From the NCBI RefSeq assembly GCF_001467895.1, contig NZ_LNYO01000004.1:62001-126000 (forward strand): a stretch of DNA of 64,000 nt, given 5' to 3'. The notes below the pieces were generated by a model. It was not told where the DNA came from and ran no database searches. It worked only from the letters and a program-made list of their open reading frames with translations. The position numbers and the translations under genes are program-made. This document shows, piece after piece, positions 19,194-26,487 of this stretch. This DNA comes from Legionella nautarum. Lineage in GTDB: Bacteria > Pseudomonadota > Gammaproteobacteria > Legionellales > Legionellaceae. Position 1 is the first letter of the stretch; each line of letters begins with the position of its first letter.

Positions 19194-20354
19194 CTAATTT
19201 CCTCCTGGGCCACTACTGTATGTTCTTCTACTAATATCACGGCTACTGACTGCTAAGCTCTCTGTTTCAGAGCCTAGCGTCGGCTTAGGACTACTATTTG
19301 CGGCACCAGCCATGGCAGCGGCTTTAGGCAGCAAATTATCCGTATTTGCCAATTTATCAAGTGGTAAATACAAGAGATTATTGGCCTTATTATCGACAAT
19401 AACCTTAGAGCTGTTACTTAAAACCTGTTGCATCATATCCAAATACATACGTTGTGAAGTAACTATGGGCGATTGGACATATTGAGGTAGCAAAGCCAAA
19501 AATTCGGCAACTTCCCCTTTAGCTCGGAGTACAACTTGTTGGGCAAAGGCTTGAGCTTCTTCAGTGATACGTTTGGAATTTCCCTCGGCGATTGGGACAA
19601 CACGTGCTTGATAAGCAAAGGCTTGTTCTTTAAATCGTTTTTCATCTTCTTGCGCTTTAATCGCATCATCAAACGCATCCTGCACATTTTCAGGAGCACG
19701 AGCAGGTTGGGGTGATACGTTTACAATCACAATACCCGTTTTATATTTCTCAAGAATTCTAGTCAACGAATCTTGAACATTAGATCCCCATGCTTCACGA
19801 CCTTCCGTGATAATCTGATCCAAAGTTGTTGTGCCAACGACCTGACGCAATGCACTTGAAGTGGCCTGCTGTAAACTTTCCTGTGGATCAGCAACATTGA
19901 ATAAATAGGCTTTTAAATCACCAATTCGATATTGCACTGCTAAAGAAACCGAGACGAGATTTTCATCTTTGGTTAACATTTGGGCTGAATAAGAATAATC
20001 CGAAACTCGCTCTACATTTTTTACAATTTTTGAAGAAATAATGCGAGGAATCCAATGCGGTCCCGGACCCACTGTATCGACATATTTACCAAAACGAAGA
20101 ATTGCAGCCTGCTCCCCTTCGTCAACAATAAAGATTCCCGATAAGGCCCATAAGATGAAAATAATTAAAGCAGCCATCAGAATCAATAAGCCACCACTTT
20201 TATTTGTTGGGGGAGTTTCATCAGATTGATTCGAACGACCAAAGAAAGTTTTCTTTAGTTTTTCTTGAAAACGTTTTAAAGCTTCATCTAAATCAGGTGG
20301 CTGATTTTTTCCACTCCATGGATCTTTGCCTTTATCTGGCTCATTCCAACCCAT
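19194..20354 (-). CDS. hflK: HflK, subunit of the FtsH-regulating membrane complex
   Basis: Partner of HflC in modulating FtsH. The N-terminus is Gly/Pro/Asp-rich and cytoplasmic (MGWNEPDKGKDPWSGKNQPP), a membrane segment lies at about 55-75 (LLILMAALIIFILWALSGIF), and the band-7 domain begins VDEGEQAAILRFGKYV and VGPGPHWIP. The C-terminal tail is Ser/Gly-rich. The length of 386 residues fits the family. The ribosome-binding site is GGGGGAGA just upstream. In E. coli hfq and hflX precede hflK; here an ankyrin gene lies upstream instead, on the same strand. Confidence 0.94.
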   Translation of the reverse strand: MGWNEPDKGKDPWSGKNQPPDLDEALKRFQEKLKKTFFGRSNQSDETPPTNKSGGLLILMAALIIFILWALSGIFIVDEGEQAAILRFGKYVDTVGPGPHWIPRIISSKIVKNVERVSDYSYSAQMLTKDENLVSVSLAVQYRIGDLKAYLFNVADPQESLQQATSSALRQVVGTTTLDQIITEGREAWGSNVQDSLTRILEKYKTGIVIVNVSPQPARAPENVQDAFDDAIKAQEDEKRFKEQAFAYQARVVPIAEGNSKRITEEAQAFAQQVVLRAKGEVAEFLALLPQYVQSPIVTSQRMYLDMMQQVLSNSSKVIVDNKANNLLYLPLDKLANTDNLLPKAAAMAGAANSSPKPTLGSETESLAVSSRDISRRTYSSGPGGN

Positions 20355-20470
20355 TATCTCTCCCCCCGCCTTTTACACAGAAAACTAGAATTCTATGGGG
20401 TAAGCTTAGTTTAAGCAAGTAAATGACTAAGATACCCTAACCTGCAGATATTATTTAAGACCTCCCTTGA

Positions 20471-21943
20471 TCATGGAGCATAGAGATTAGTGTGAGTTGG
20501 GTTACCGTCTCCGTATAATGCATTCATTACCGCTCGGGTTGTCGTTTTTTCATTCCCTGCTTTAGCCGCATAATCACGAACTTCTTCAATATTTGTAATA
20601 TCGCCTGTAGTTAATTTGAGATACATGTTACGCGCTGGGTTACTAAAAAATCCACAACTCTTCTCGTAACACCAAGCAAACATTGCAAATTGACGTTTCC
20701 GTTCCCATTCCTCAAGCTTCGATTTTTGCCCGCTTAAATCAATTTTTTCTCTTTGTTCACTGGCCTCGCTGACAGACAGCTCTTCATTAGAGCGACTCGT
20801 TGCAATTGATTCCAGAGGTGAAAATTTATTTTGTACGAAACCAGGTACATCTGACTCAGGGCCATCATAGACTAATGCTTCAATGCGAAACGCCTCATCA
20901 CAATTTAGACCAAATAAATGCCAGATCCATTGTAAACGGGAATAACGCCAAAAAAGATGCAGCCAGGTGTTTGCATACATAATATCGTGTAAGGGATTGT
21001 TTTTATCGTGGCAGGCATCGATAAACAATTCAGCAGAACTTCCTGATTGTTTCTTGTATTCTTTGACCTGATCAATTAACGCAAAACGATTGCTTCTTAA
21101 TAAACTTCTAAAACTTTCATCTCGAGGCGCTTTAGCGCCATGACAAAGCAACATGGCAATACCATATAAAGCCTCTTGAGGTTTTTCCTGGTTCATTAAA
21201 CGTTTACAAAGCAGATCAATGGCCCTTTCAGCTTCCTTATTTTCAGCTTGCAAATCTATACAGTTTTGGCCAGCCGTTGCGGATAATAAAACTTCTAATG
21301 ACTTTATTGTGCCTAACCTCGCTGCAAGCAGTAGCGGTGTCTCTCTCAATCGACCACAGGGGGTATCGATGATGGCACCATTCTGAAGCAAATAATAAGT
21401 CGCCTCAGGAAAATTAGATGCTACCGCTTGATGTAAGGGTTGCATTGTAATGGTTTGCCCCATCTTGACTTGTATTTGATTGGGCGCATTCACGTCAATT
21501 TCGAATCCACTTCTTAGAAGCGTTTTTAAAATTGAGGCATCTCCAGTACTTATCGCTCGAGATAATAAGGTTCGGCCCGTAATAAGCTCAGGAGAATTGA
21601 ATTCGATTTTTCGCTGAACTTCCTGCCCTTCATCCAAGTTAGGAAAAAAAAGTGGAAATAAATCTAATTTCTTCAATCTCAATAGTAAATGAATTGAGCA
21701 ATCCAAATTAAAATCCGCCCCCATGTCAAGAAGGAATCTGATATGGTTTTTCCTACAGGGTTTTCCCAATCCTACTTCATGTATATAAATGAGGTAGTTA
21801 AGGACGGTGATTTGTTCTGTGTCTTTAAAAAGAAAACGACGATCGAAGAAATTTTTATCCGCAGAGAGTTCCTTTCGAATAAACGCTGCAAATGCTTCTC
21901 CACCCGACTCGCTAGCTCGCTCTAACTCTGCAAAAGATTTCAT
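20471..21943 (-). CDS. Ankyrin-repeat protein, candidate secreted effector
   Basis: A 490-residue protein with no signal peptide or membrane segment. Ankyrin repeats are recognisable at about residues 123-150 (GRTLLSRAISTGDASILKTL), 167-193 (PLHQAVASNFPEATYYLLQNG) and 201-225 (ETPLLLAARLGTIKSLEVLL), with a degenerate one near 65-82 (IRFLLDMGADFNLD). The C-terminal half (about 260-490) has no recognised domain and contains aromatic-rich helices (NTWLHLFWRYSRLQWIWHLFG). Ankyrin proteins are abundant among Legionella Dot/Icm substrates, but translocation is inferred only. AGAGGA before the ATG supports the start. It sits between trmB and hflK on the same strand, breaking no obvious operon. Confidence 0.85.
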   Translation of the reverse strand: MKSFAELERASESGGEAFAAFIRKELSADKNFFDRRFLFKDTEQITVLNYLIYIHEVGLGKPCRKNHIRFLLDMGADFNLDCSIHLLLRLKKLDLFPLFFPNLDEGQEVQRKIEFNSPELITGRTLLSRAISTGDASILKTLLRSGFEIDVNAPNQIQVKMGQTITMQPLHQAVASNFPEATYYLLQNGAIIDTPCGRLRETPLLLAARLGTIKSLEVLLSATAGQNCIDLQAENKEAERAIDLLCKRLMNQEKPQEALYGIAMLLCHGAKAPRDESFRSLLRSNRFALIDQVKEYKKQSGSSAELFIDACHDKNNPLHDIMYANTWLHLFWRYSRLQWIWHLFGLNCDEAFRIEALVYDGPESDVPGFVQNKFSPLESIATSRSNEELSVSEASEQREKIDLSGQKSKLEEWERKRQFAMFAWCYEKSCGFFSNPARNMYLKLTTGDITNIEEVRDYAAKAGNEKTTTRAVMNALYGDGNPTHTNLYAP

Positions 21944-22000
21944 AATTAAGTCCTCTTTCTTACAACAATGGCTTAAGCATTCACAGGAGGAAATCAGTCA

Positions 22001-22672
22001 TTATTTTTTGGTATAAATTAAATCCCACACCCCATGACCCAAGCGATTTCCTCGTTGTTCGAATTTAGTTAATGGCCGAGTATCTGGTCGTGGTGAAAAT
22101 CCACCATCTGCCTGTGTATTCATTAACAGCACTTCCTGGGACAAAACAGTTTGCATATGCTCTGCATAATCTTGCCAATCAGTAGCACAATGAATAAAAC
22201 CACCGACTTGAAGTCGGTCTACTAACAACTTAATCAATTCAGATTGGACTAAGCGTCGCTTATGATGGCGTTTTTTATGCCAAGGATCGGGAAAGAAAAT
22301 TTGAATCCCTGCCAAAGAATTACTAATAAAATGATGTTTAAACACTTCTACGGCATCATGAGAAACAACGCGCACATTAGTCATTTTTTGATCATGCAAA
22401 TCGGCAACTAAACTCCCTACCCCTGCTCTATGCACCTCAATGCCGATAAAATTAAGCTCAGGCTGTTGTTGCGCCATGGCCACTAAAGAAGCCCCCATAC
22501 CAAAACCGATTTCAACGACGGTTTTAGCCTCTCTTTTAAAGACTGCCGATAAATCCCAGGGCGTAGCAGCTAAAGTTAATTCATAATCAGGAAGAAAATG
22601 ATCTAAAGCTAGCTGTTGCCGATTACTAACTCTCCCGCCGCGTAAAACAAAGCTTTTAATGGTTCGTTGCAT
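22001..22672 (-). CDS. trmB: tRNA (guanine-N7-)-methyltransferase
   Basis: Makes m7G at position 46 in the variable loop of tRNAs. The SAM site is VVEIGFGMGASLVAMA, followed by NFIGIEVHRAGVGSL; IFFPDPWHKKRHHKRRLVQ is the TrmB signature, and the C-terminus TKFEQRGNRLGHGVWDL matches the conserved TKFE end. I start at the ATG at 22672 (MQRTIKSFVLRGGRV); a GTG at 22684 would add four residues, and neither has a strong ribosome-binding site. The gene is divergent from rpmB across a 330-base region. Confidence 0.94.
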   Translation of the reverse strand: MQRTIKSFVLRGGRVSNRQQLALDHFLPDYELTLAATPWDLSAVFKREAKTVVEIGFGMGASLVAMAQQQPELNFIGIEVHRAGVGSLVADLHDQKMTNVRVVSHDAVEVFKHHFISNSLAGIQIFFPDPWHKKRHHKRRLVQSELIKLLVDRLQVGGFIHCATDWQDYAEHMQTVLSQEVLLMNTQADGGFSPRPDTRPLTKFEQRGNRLGHGVWDLIYTKK

Positions 22673-22741
22673 AGCACTACTCACTTTAATTTGAGCAGAT
22701 TATACTCATTTATATTTATATTGCGATCATTTAACTGCTAA

Positions 22742-22747
22742 TTGACA
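22742..22747 (+). promoter_or_regulatory. Candidate -35 of an upstream rpmB promoter
   Basis: Perfect TTGACA; the best -10 is TGTAAA with an 18-base spacer. It would give an rpmB leader of well over 200 bases. It is weaker overall than the promoter at 22850. Confidence 0.3.
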
Positions 22748-22849
22748 AAAATATATGCAAATTTCTGTAAAATGCCTGGGACTTATTCTTTTTCTCTTTG
22801 CTTTTTTATCCTATCTCGCGATCAAAATAACAGGAATGAGGATAAAATC

Positions 22850-22878
22850 TTGCATAATTCGGCTTTTTTTGCTATAAA
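22850..22878 (+). promoter_or_regulatory. Probable promoter of rpmB-rpmG
   Basis: TTGCAT (22850-22855) and TATAAA (22873-22878) are separated by exactly 17 bases. Transcription would start near 22885, giving a leader of about 120 bases that contains the hairpin at 22915-22943. Confidence 0.6.
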
Positions 22879-22914
22879 ACCGCTCTTGTATTCACATCCG
22901 ACTGATTTGTCTGG

Positions 22915-22943
22915 CTTGTGTTGGAAATTCGCAATAACACAAG
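22915..22943 (+). promoter_or_regulatory. Leader hairpin of rpmB-rpmG
   Basis: CTTGTGTT (22915-22922) pairs perfectly with AACACAAG (22936-22943) around a 13-base loop, inside the predicted transcript leader. Ribosomal protein leaders often fold into structures bound by their own protein; that role is inference. Confidence 0.4.
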
Positions 22944-23003
22944 GCGCGATGTCCCGATTTATACAAAGCTGACTTAAATCTACGAACACTTTGGAGTAAC
23001 AAT

Positions 23004-23240
23004 ATGTCAAGAGTATGTCAGGTTACTGGTAAGCGACCAGCAACAGGCAATAATGTCTCTCACGCTAATAACAAAACTAAGCGACGCTTTTTACCTAATA
23101 TCAAACAGCATCGTTTTTGGTTTGAAGAAGAAAAAAGATTCGTATCCCTGAAAGTAAGTACCAAAGGTATGCGTATTGTTGATAAACTAGGAATTAAAGC
23201 CGTTCTCGAAATGCTTCGAGCCAAAGGCGAAAAAGTTTAA
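23004..23240 (+). CDS. rpmB: 50S ribosomal protein L28
   Basis: A 78-residue basic ribosomal protein. The N-terminus [20 protein letters not shown] and the following [11 protein letters not shown] are the L28 signature. It starts after GGAGTAAC and is followed 17 bases later by rpmG, the usual pairing. Together they supply late-assembling proteins of the large ribosomal subunit. Confidence 0.97.
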   Translation: MSRVCQVTGKRPATGNNVSHANNKTKRRFLPNIKQHRFWFEEEKRFVSLKVSTKGMRIVDKLGIKAVLEMLRAKGEKV

Positions 23241-23257
23241 TTTAAAGAGGAAATACC

Positions 23258-23422
23258 ATGGCCGCTGTTACTGTTAAAGTCAAAATGGAATCAACCGCTG
23301 GTACCGGTTATTACTATACCACTACAAAAAACCCGCGTAACCATCCGGAAAAAATGGAACTAAAAAAATACGATCCTGTGATTCGTAAGTACGTTATTTT
23401 TAAAGAGAAAAAAGTTAAGTAA
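23258..23422 (+). CDS. rpmG: 50S ribosomal protein L33, zinc-free form
   Basis: A 54-residue protein beginning [20 protein letters not shown] and continuing [19 protein letters not shown], the L33 pattern. It has no cysteines, so it is the form that does not bind zinc. AAAGAGG eight bases before the ATG gives a good ribosome-binding site. It is the second gene of rpmB-rpmG. A CCCTGC/GCAGGG hairpin about 50 bases downstream may mark the transcript end. Confidence 0.96.
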   Translation: MAAVTVKVKMESTAGTGYYYTTTKNPRNHPEKMELKKYDPVIRKYVIFKEKKVK

Positions 23423-23473
23423 GTAGCAACAAGCTGACTGATCCCCTGTATGCTCTCCAATCGTTATTGCAAT

Positions 23474-23489
23474 CCCTGCCTTAGCAGGG
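23474..23489 (+). terminator. Hairpin downstream of rpmG
   Basis: CCCTGC and GCAGGG form a perfect 6-bp stem with the loop CTTA. No T-run follows, so it may stabilise the rpmG 3' end rather than terminate by itself. Confidence 0.4.
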
Positions 23490-23698
23490 TGATAGCAGGG
23501 GCTCGCTCAGAGCTTGAACACATTAGCAAGGCATGTGTGTGAGCTTCCGACCTGATATCTCCTAAAATCATAAGCTGATAGGCTTAAAAAACAATTTTAT
23601 CGCGTTTTGATTATAAATTGTGCCAAATTCCTACTGGATAATCCCCCCGAATCAGTTAAACTTAAGAAAAGGCAGGGAAAATAACAAAGAGGATTTGC

Positions 23699-25093
23699 AT
23701 GAAACCGTCGTTGCAACTGAGCATCAATCAACAACTAACGCTTACCCCACAACTCCAACAAGCCATTCGTCTGCTTCAATTATCTACACTAGATTTGCAA
23801 CAGGAGATCCAACAAGTCGTTGAATCTAATCCCATGCTCGAAATCACTCCTAATGAGGAAAAAGAAGAAGCTCGTCCAGAAACTAAGCAAAATACAGATG
23901 AATTTGCTGATTTCCAATGGTCACAGCTCTACAACAGTTCCAGTAAAAGAACTAATTTTGATGAACTGGATTTTAACTATGAAAACCTATACTCGACGAC
24001 AACCAATTTACAAGATCATCTGCGTTGGCAATTGGATTTGACACCGATGAGTGATGTTGATCGAGTTATCGCTACCTCCATTATTGATGCAATTGATGAT
24101 GATGGCTTCCTTACTCTATCATTATTAGATTTGCATGCCAGTTTAGACAGTGAAACGCATCCCTTGGATATGGAAGAAATAGAAGCGGTCCGCCATCGTT
24201 TGCAACATTTTGATCCGGTTGGCTGTGCTTCTTATAATTTAGCGGAAACCTTGCTAATTCAACTTGGGCAACTCCCTATCGTTAATGCTGATGTGAATTT
24301 AGCAAAACGAATTATTCGCGATGATATTGAATTGCTTGGCCAACACAACTATCGACAGTTAATGAAAAAGCATCAATCTAATGAAGCGCATTTGGATAAG
24401 GCGCTACAAATTATTCAACGCTTAAACCCCAAACCCGGTAGCTTAATCCAACAAGAAGTCACCGAATACATCATTCCAGATATTACCGTAAAAAAAATTG
24501 ATGGTGTCTGGCAAGCAGCTTTAAATCCAAATACCCTACCGCGGCTGAGTATTAATAATCACTATGCGTCGCTTATTCAACGTGCGGACAATAGTGCTGA
24601 TAATCAATTCTTGAAAAATAATTTACAAGAAGCCCGTTGGTTTTTGAAAAGTATTCAAAGCAGGCAAGAAACCTTACTCAAAGTCGCCCGCTGTATTGTT
24701 GATTACCAACAAGACTTTTTAGAGCATGGTGAAGAGGCAATGAAGCCACTTATCTTGAATGACGTTGCACTTGCTTTGGATATGCATGAGTCAACTATTT
24801 CTCGCGTAACTACGCAGAAATTTATGCATACCCCTCGAGGAGTCTTTGAGTTAAAATACTTTTTCTCAAGCCATGTAACTACTGCGAGTGGCGGGGAGTG
24901 TTCATCCACAGCGATTCGTGCAGTCATTAAGAAATTGATTGCTGCGGAAAATCGGAAAAAACCGTTGAGTGACAGTAAAATCGCCCAACTAATTGGTGAG
25001 CAAGGTATTCAAGTCGCACGCCGAACCGTTGCCAAATACCGCGAGGCCATGGGTATCGCCCCATCCAATGAACGTAAAACAATTCGTAGTTAG
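23699..25093 (+). CDS. rpoN: RNA polymerase sigma-54 factor
   Basis: Directs RNA polymerase to -24/-12 promoters that need AAA+ activators. Region I is Gln/Leu-rich (LTPQLQQAIRLLQLSTLDLQ, residues ~15-35). The acidic linker (about 60-90) is followed by the core-binding domain, the helix-turn-helix (LDMHESTISRVTTQKFMHTP) and near the C-terminus the RpoN box ARRTVAKYREAMGI. The length of 464 residues is normal. It is followed by hpf with 23 bases between, as in most proteobacteria; ptsN comes next but is separated by a repeat cluster. Confidence 0.97.
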   Translation: MKPSLQLSINQQLTLTPQLQQAIRLLQLSTLDLQQEIQQVVESNPMLEITPNEEKEEARPETKQNTDEFADFQWSQLYNSSSKRTNFDELDFNYENLYSTTTNLQDHLRWQLDLTPMSDVDRVIATSIIDAIDDDGFLTLSLLDLHASLDSETHPLDMEEIEAVRHRLQHFDPVGCASYNLAETLLIQLGQLPIVNADVNLAKRIIRDDIELLGQHNYRQLMKKHQSNEAHLDKALQIIQRLNPKPGSLIQQEVTEYIIPDITVKKIDGVWQAALNPNTLPRLSINNHYASLIQRADNSADNQFLKNNLQEARWFLKSIQSRQETLLKVARCIVDYQQDFLEHGEEAMKPLILNDVALALDMHESTISRVTTQKFMHTPRGVFELKYFFSSHVTTASGGECSSTAIRAVIKKLIAAENRKKPLSDSKIAQLIGEQGIQVARRTVAKYREAMGIAPSNERKTIRS

Positions 25094-25116
25094 ATTACTT
25101 TTTGAAGGAGAACGTT

Positions 25117-25413
25117 ATGCAGATCAACTTCACCGGTCATAATATCGAAGTCACCCCAGCTTTAAGATCTTATGCTCAGGATAAATTAAATAAGCTAGAA
25201 AAACATTTCGATAAGATCACCTCTATCCATGTGATATTCGATGTTGAAAAACTAAGTCAGATTGTCGAAGCCTCTGTCATGATTGCAAAAGGTGAATTGT
25301 ACGCACGCTCCGAATCAGAAGACATGTATGCGTCAATTGATACTTTAATCGATAAATTAGATAGGCAGTTGATAAAGCATAAAGAAAAAATCCGCGATCA
25401 TCATCGCGATTAA
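25117..25413 (+). CDS. hpf: Ribosome hibernation-promoting factor, short form
   Basis: Binds the 30S decoding centre in stationary phase and promotes inactive ribosome dimers. The protein of 98 residues begins MQINFTGHNIEVTPALRSYA and includes LEKHFDKITSIHVIFDVEK, typical of the HPF/RaiA family. It has no long C-terminal domain, so it is the short form. I start at the ATG at 25117, six bases after AAGGAG; a TTG at 25102 lies upstream of that site and is unlikely. It follows rpoN closely. Confidence 0.93.
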   Translation: MQINFTGHNIEVTPALRSYAQDKLNKLEKHFDKITSIHVIFDVEKLSQIVEASVMIAKGELYARSESEDMYASIDTLIDKLDRQLIKHKEKIRDHHRD

Positions 25414-25477
25414 TAAAGCGGGGTTGAGCCAATCTTATGGCGCAACCCTAAAAATAAAAGCCCTTCGATCTAGCTCT

Positions 25478-25700
25478 CGCGGCTTGTTCGCGTTGATGTA
25501 AACTCTACTTTCGTCCCTACCTACCGCGGCTTGTCCGCGATAGGTAGGCGATCTTTTTTCTTACTCAGATCTCTGGATCCCGCTAACAAGTCGCGGGACG
25601 TAGGGAGAGAGTTAAACCATGCAACAATGCCGGCTTGTCCGCGGGATCCGATCCATAGCGGTAATGCCAAAGCAGAGATCTCTAAATCCCGCCAATAAGC
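25478..25700. repeat. Cluster of short palindromic repeats
   Basis: At least four units: 25478-25492 (core with TTGTTCG), 25516-25548 (CCTACCTA plus CCGCGGCTTG plus TCCGCG, with an outer complementary TAGGTAGG), 25576-25598 in the opposite orientation (GATCCCGCTAACAAG) and 25629-25649 (GCCGGCTTGTCCGCGGGATC). A degenerate fifth lies near 25672-25700. The same core recurs at 52244 and 56464. Confidence 0.8.
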
Positions 25701-25805
25701 TAATGTTAAATGACTTAACCTATTCACTAATAGACTAGTTTATCCACATTGTGCCCTTATTTGACACTGGACTATTAAGCTTCTCCCTTACGGACTTCCT
25801 TTTGG

Positions 25806-25833
25806 TTGAATTTAAATACATTTTTGCTAGGAT
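25806..25833 (+). promoter_or_regulatory. Candidate promoter of ptsN
   Basis: TTGAAT (25806-25811) and TAGGAT (25828-25833) with a 16-base spacer, about 90 bases before the ptsN start and after the repeat cluster. It would let ptsN be expressed apart from rpoN-hpf. Confidence 0.4.
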
Positions 25834-25922
25834 AGGTACTGTTAGTCGATTAATCTTCTCTGCTTGTCAGCAAAGTTTAAAACACGTTAGAATACATTTA
25901 GCTTTTATTTTGGTCAGTAATT

Positions 25923-26387
25923 ATGCAATTTAGTCAACTAATCAATGTAAACACTGTTTATATTGACAGTATTTCACAAAGCAAAATGGCTGTGCTCCTT
26001 AAGCTCAGCCAATTAGTGAGTCAAAATCATCCTCAGCTTAATCCGCAAGAATTATTTGATGCTTATTGGAAACGAGAATGTCTTGGAAGCACTGCAATTG
26101 GTCAGGGAGTTGCGATCCCACACATTCGCACAGCCGCATTAACTGAAGCTCAAGGCTGCGTAATTCGATTATTAAATCCGGTTGATTTTGGGGCAGAAGA
26201 TAAACAGCCCATCGATTTAATTATTGGTCTGTTGGTTCCGCAAGAACAAGTTGATCAGCATTTAAAAATACTCGCTGAGATTATTAAGCGATTCAGTGTC
26301 CCCTCTTTTCGTGAGGCTTGTCGGCGGATCGATGATCAGGAAGAATTTTATAATTTGTTAATTTCAGCGGAAGAATTGCCTGCTTAA
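25923..26387 (+). CDS. ptsN: Nitrogen-PTS enzyme IIA (PtsN)
   Basis: A phosphocarrier of the regulatory nitrogen phosphotransferase system, which senses cell state and affects potassium transport and other targets rather than moving sugar. The phosphorylated His67 is in GQGVAIPHIRT; the C-terminal part LIIGLLVPQEQVDQHLKIL matches the EIIA-Ntr pattern. It has 154 residues. No neighbouring rapZ or npr gene follows as in E. coli; an HPr gene lies 4.7 kb further on. A repeat cluster splits it from rpoN-hpf. Confidence 0.93.
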   Translation: MQFSQLINVNTVYIDSISQSKMAVLLKLSQLVSQNHPQLNPQELFDAYWKRECLGSTAIGQGVAIPHIRTAALTEAQGCVIRLLNPVDFGAEDKQPIDLIIGLLVPQEQVDQHLKILAEIIKRFSVPSFREACRRIDDQEEFYNLLISAEELPA

Positions 26388-26443
26388 GGTGGTACGAATA
26401 AGTGCAGAGCATAGGATAAGTAGGGGAGAAAGCTATTACATTA

Positions 26444-26467
26444 GCCGCATGAATGTTTTCATGCGGC
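26444..26467. terminator. Hairpin between convergent ptsN and the FAD oxidase gene
   Basis: GCCGCATGAA and TTCATGCGGC form a perfect 10-bp stem with a four-base loop. It lies between converging genes. There is no T-run on either side, so termination efficiency is uncertain. Confidence 0.55.
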
Positions 26468-26487
26468 GCTTAGATTTGCACAGCTTA

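Larger units (their letters stand above)
22685..23003. other. trmB-rpmB divergent region and rpmB leader
   Basis: There is no credible gene here. It carries a TTGACA-containing element at 22742, a better promoter at 22850-22878 and a leader hairpin at 22915-22943, all described separately. Confidence 0.6.
25414..25922. other. Repeat-filled gap between hpf and ptsN
   Basis: There is no gene in this 509-base region. Its first half (25478-25700) is a cluster of GC-rich palindromic units containing CGCGGCTTGTCCGCG-like cores. The second half is AT-rich and holds a candidate ptsN promoter at 25806-25833. In most relatives hpf and ptsN are adjacent, so the repeats look inserted. Confidence 0.7.

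Noticed and set aside
25478-25700. A small protein gene within the repeat cluster
   Set aside because: Short open frames cross the palindromes but lack ribosome-binding sites, and the stretch is explained by repeated units.
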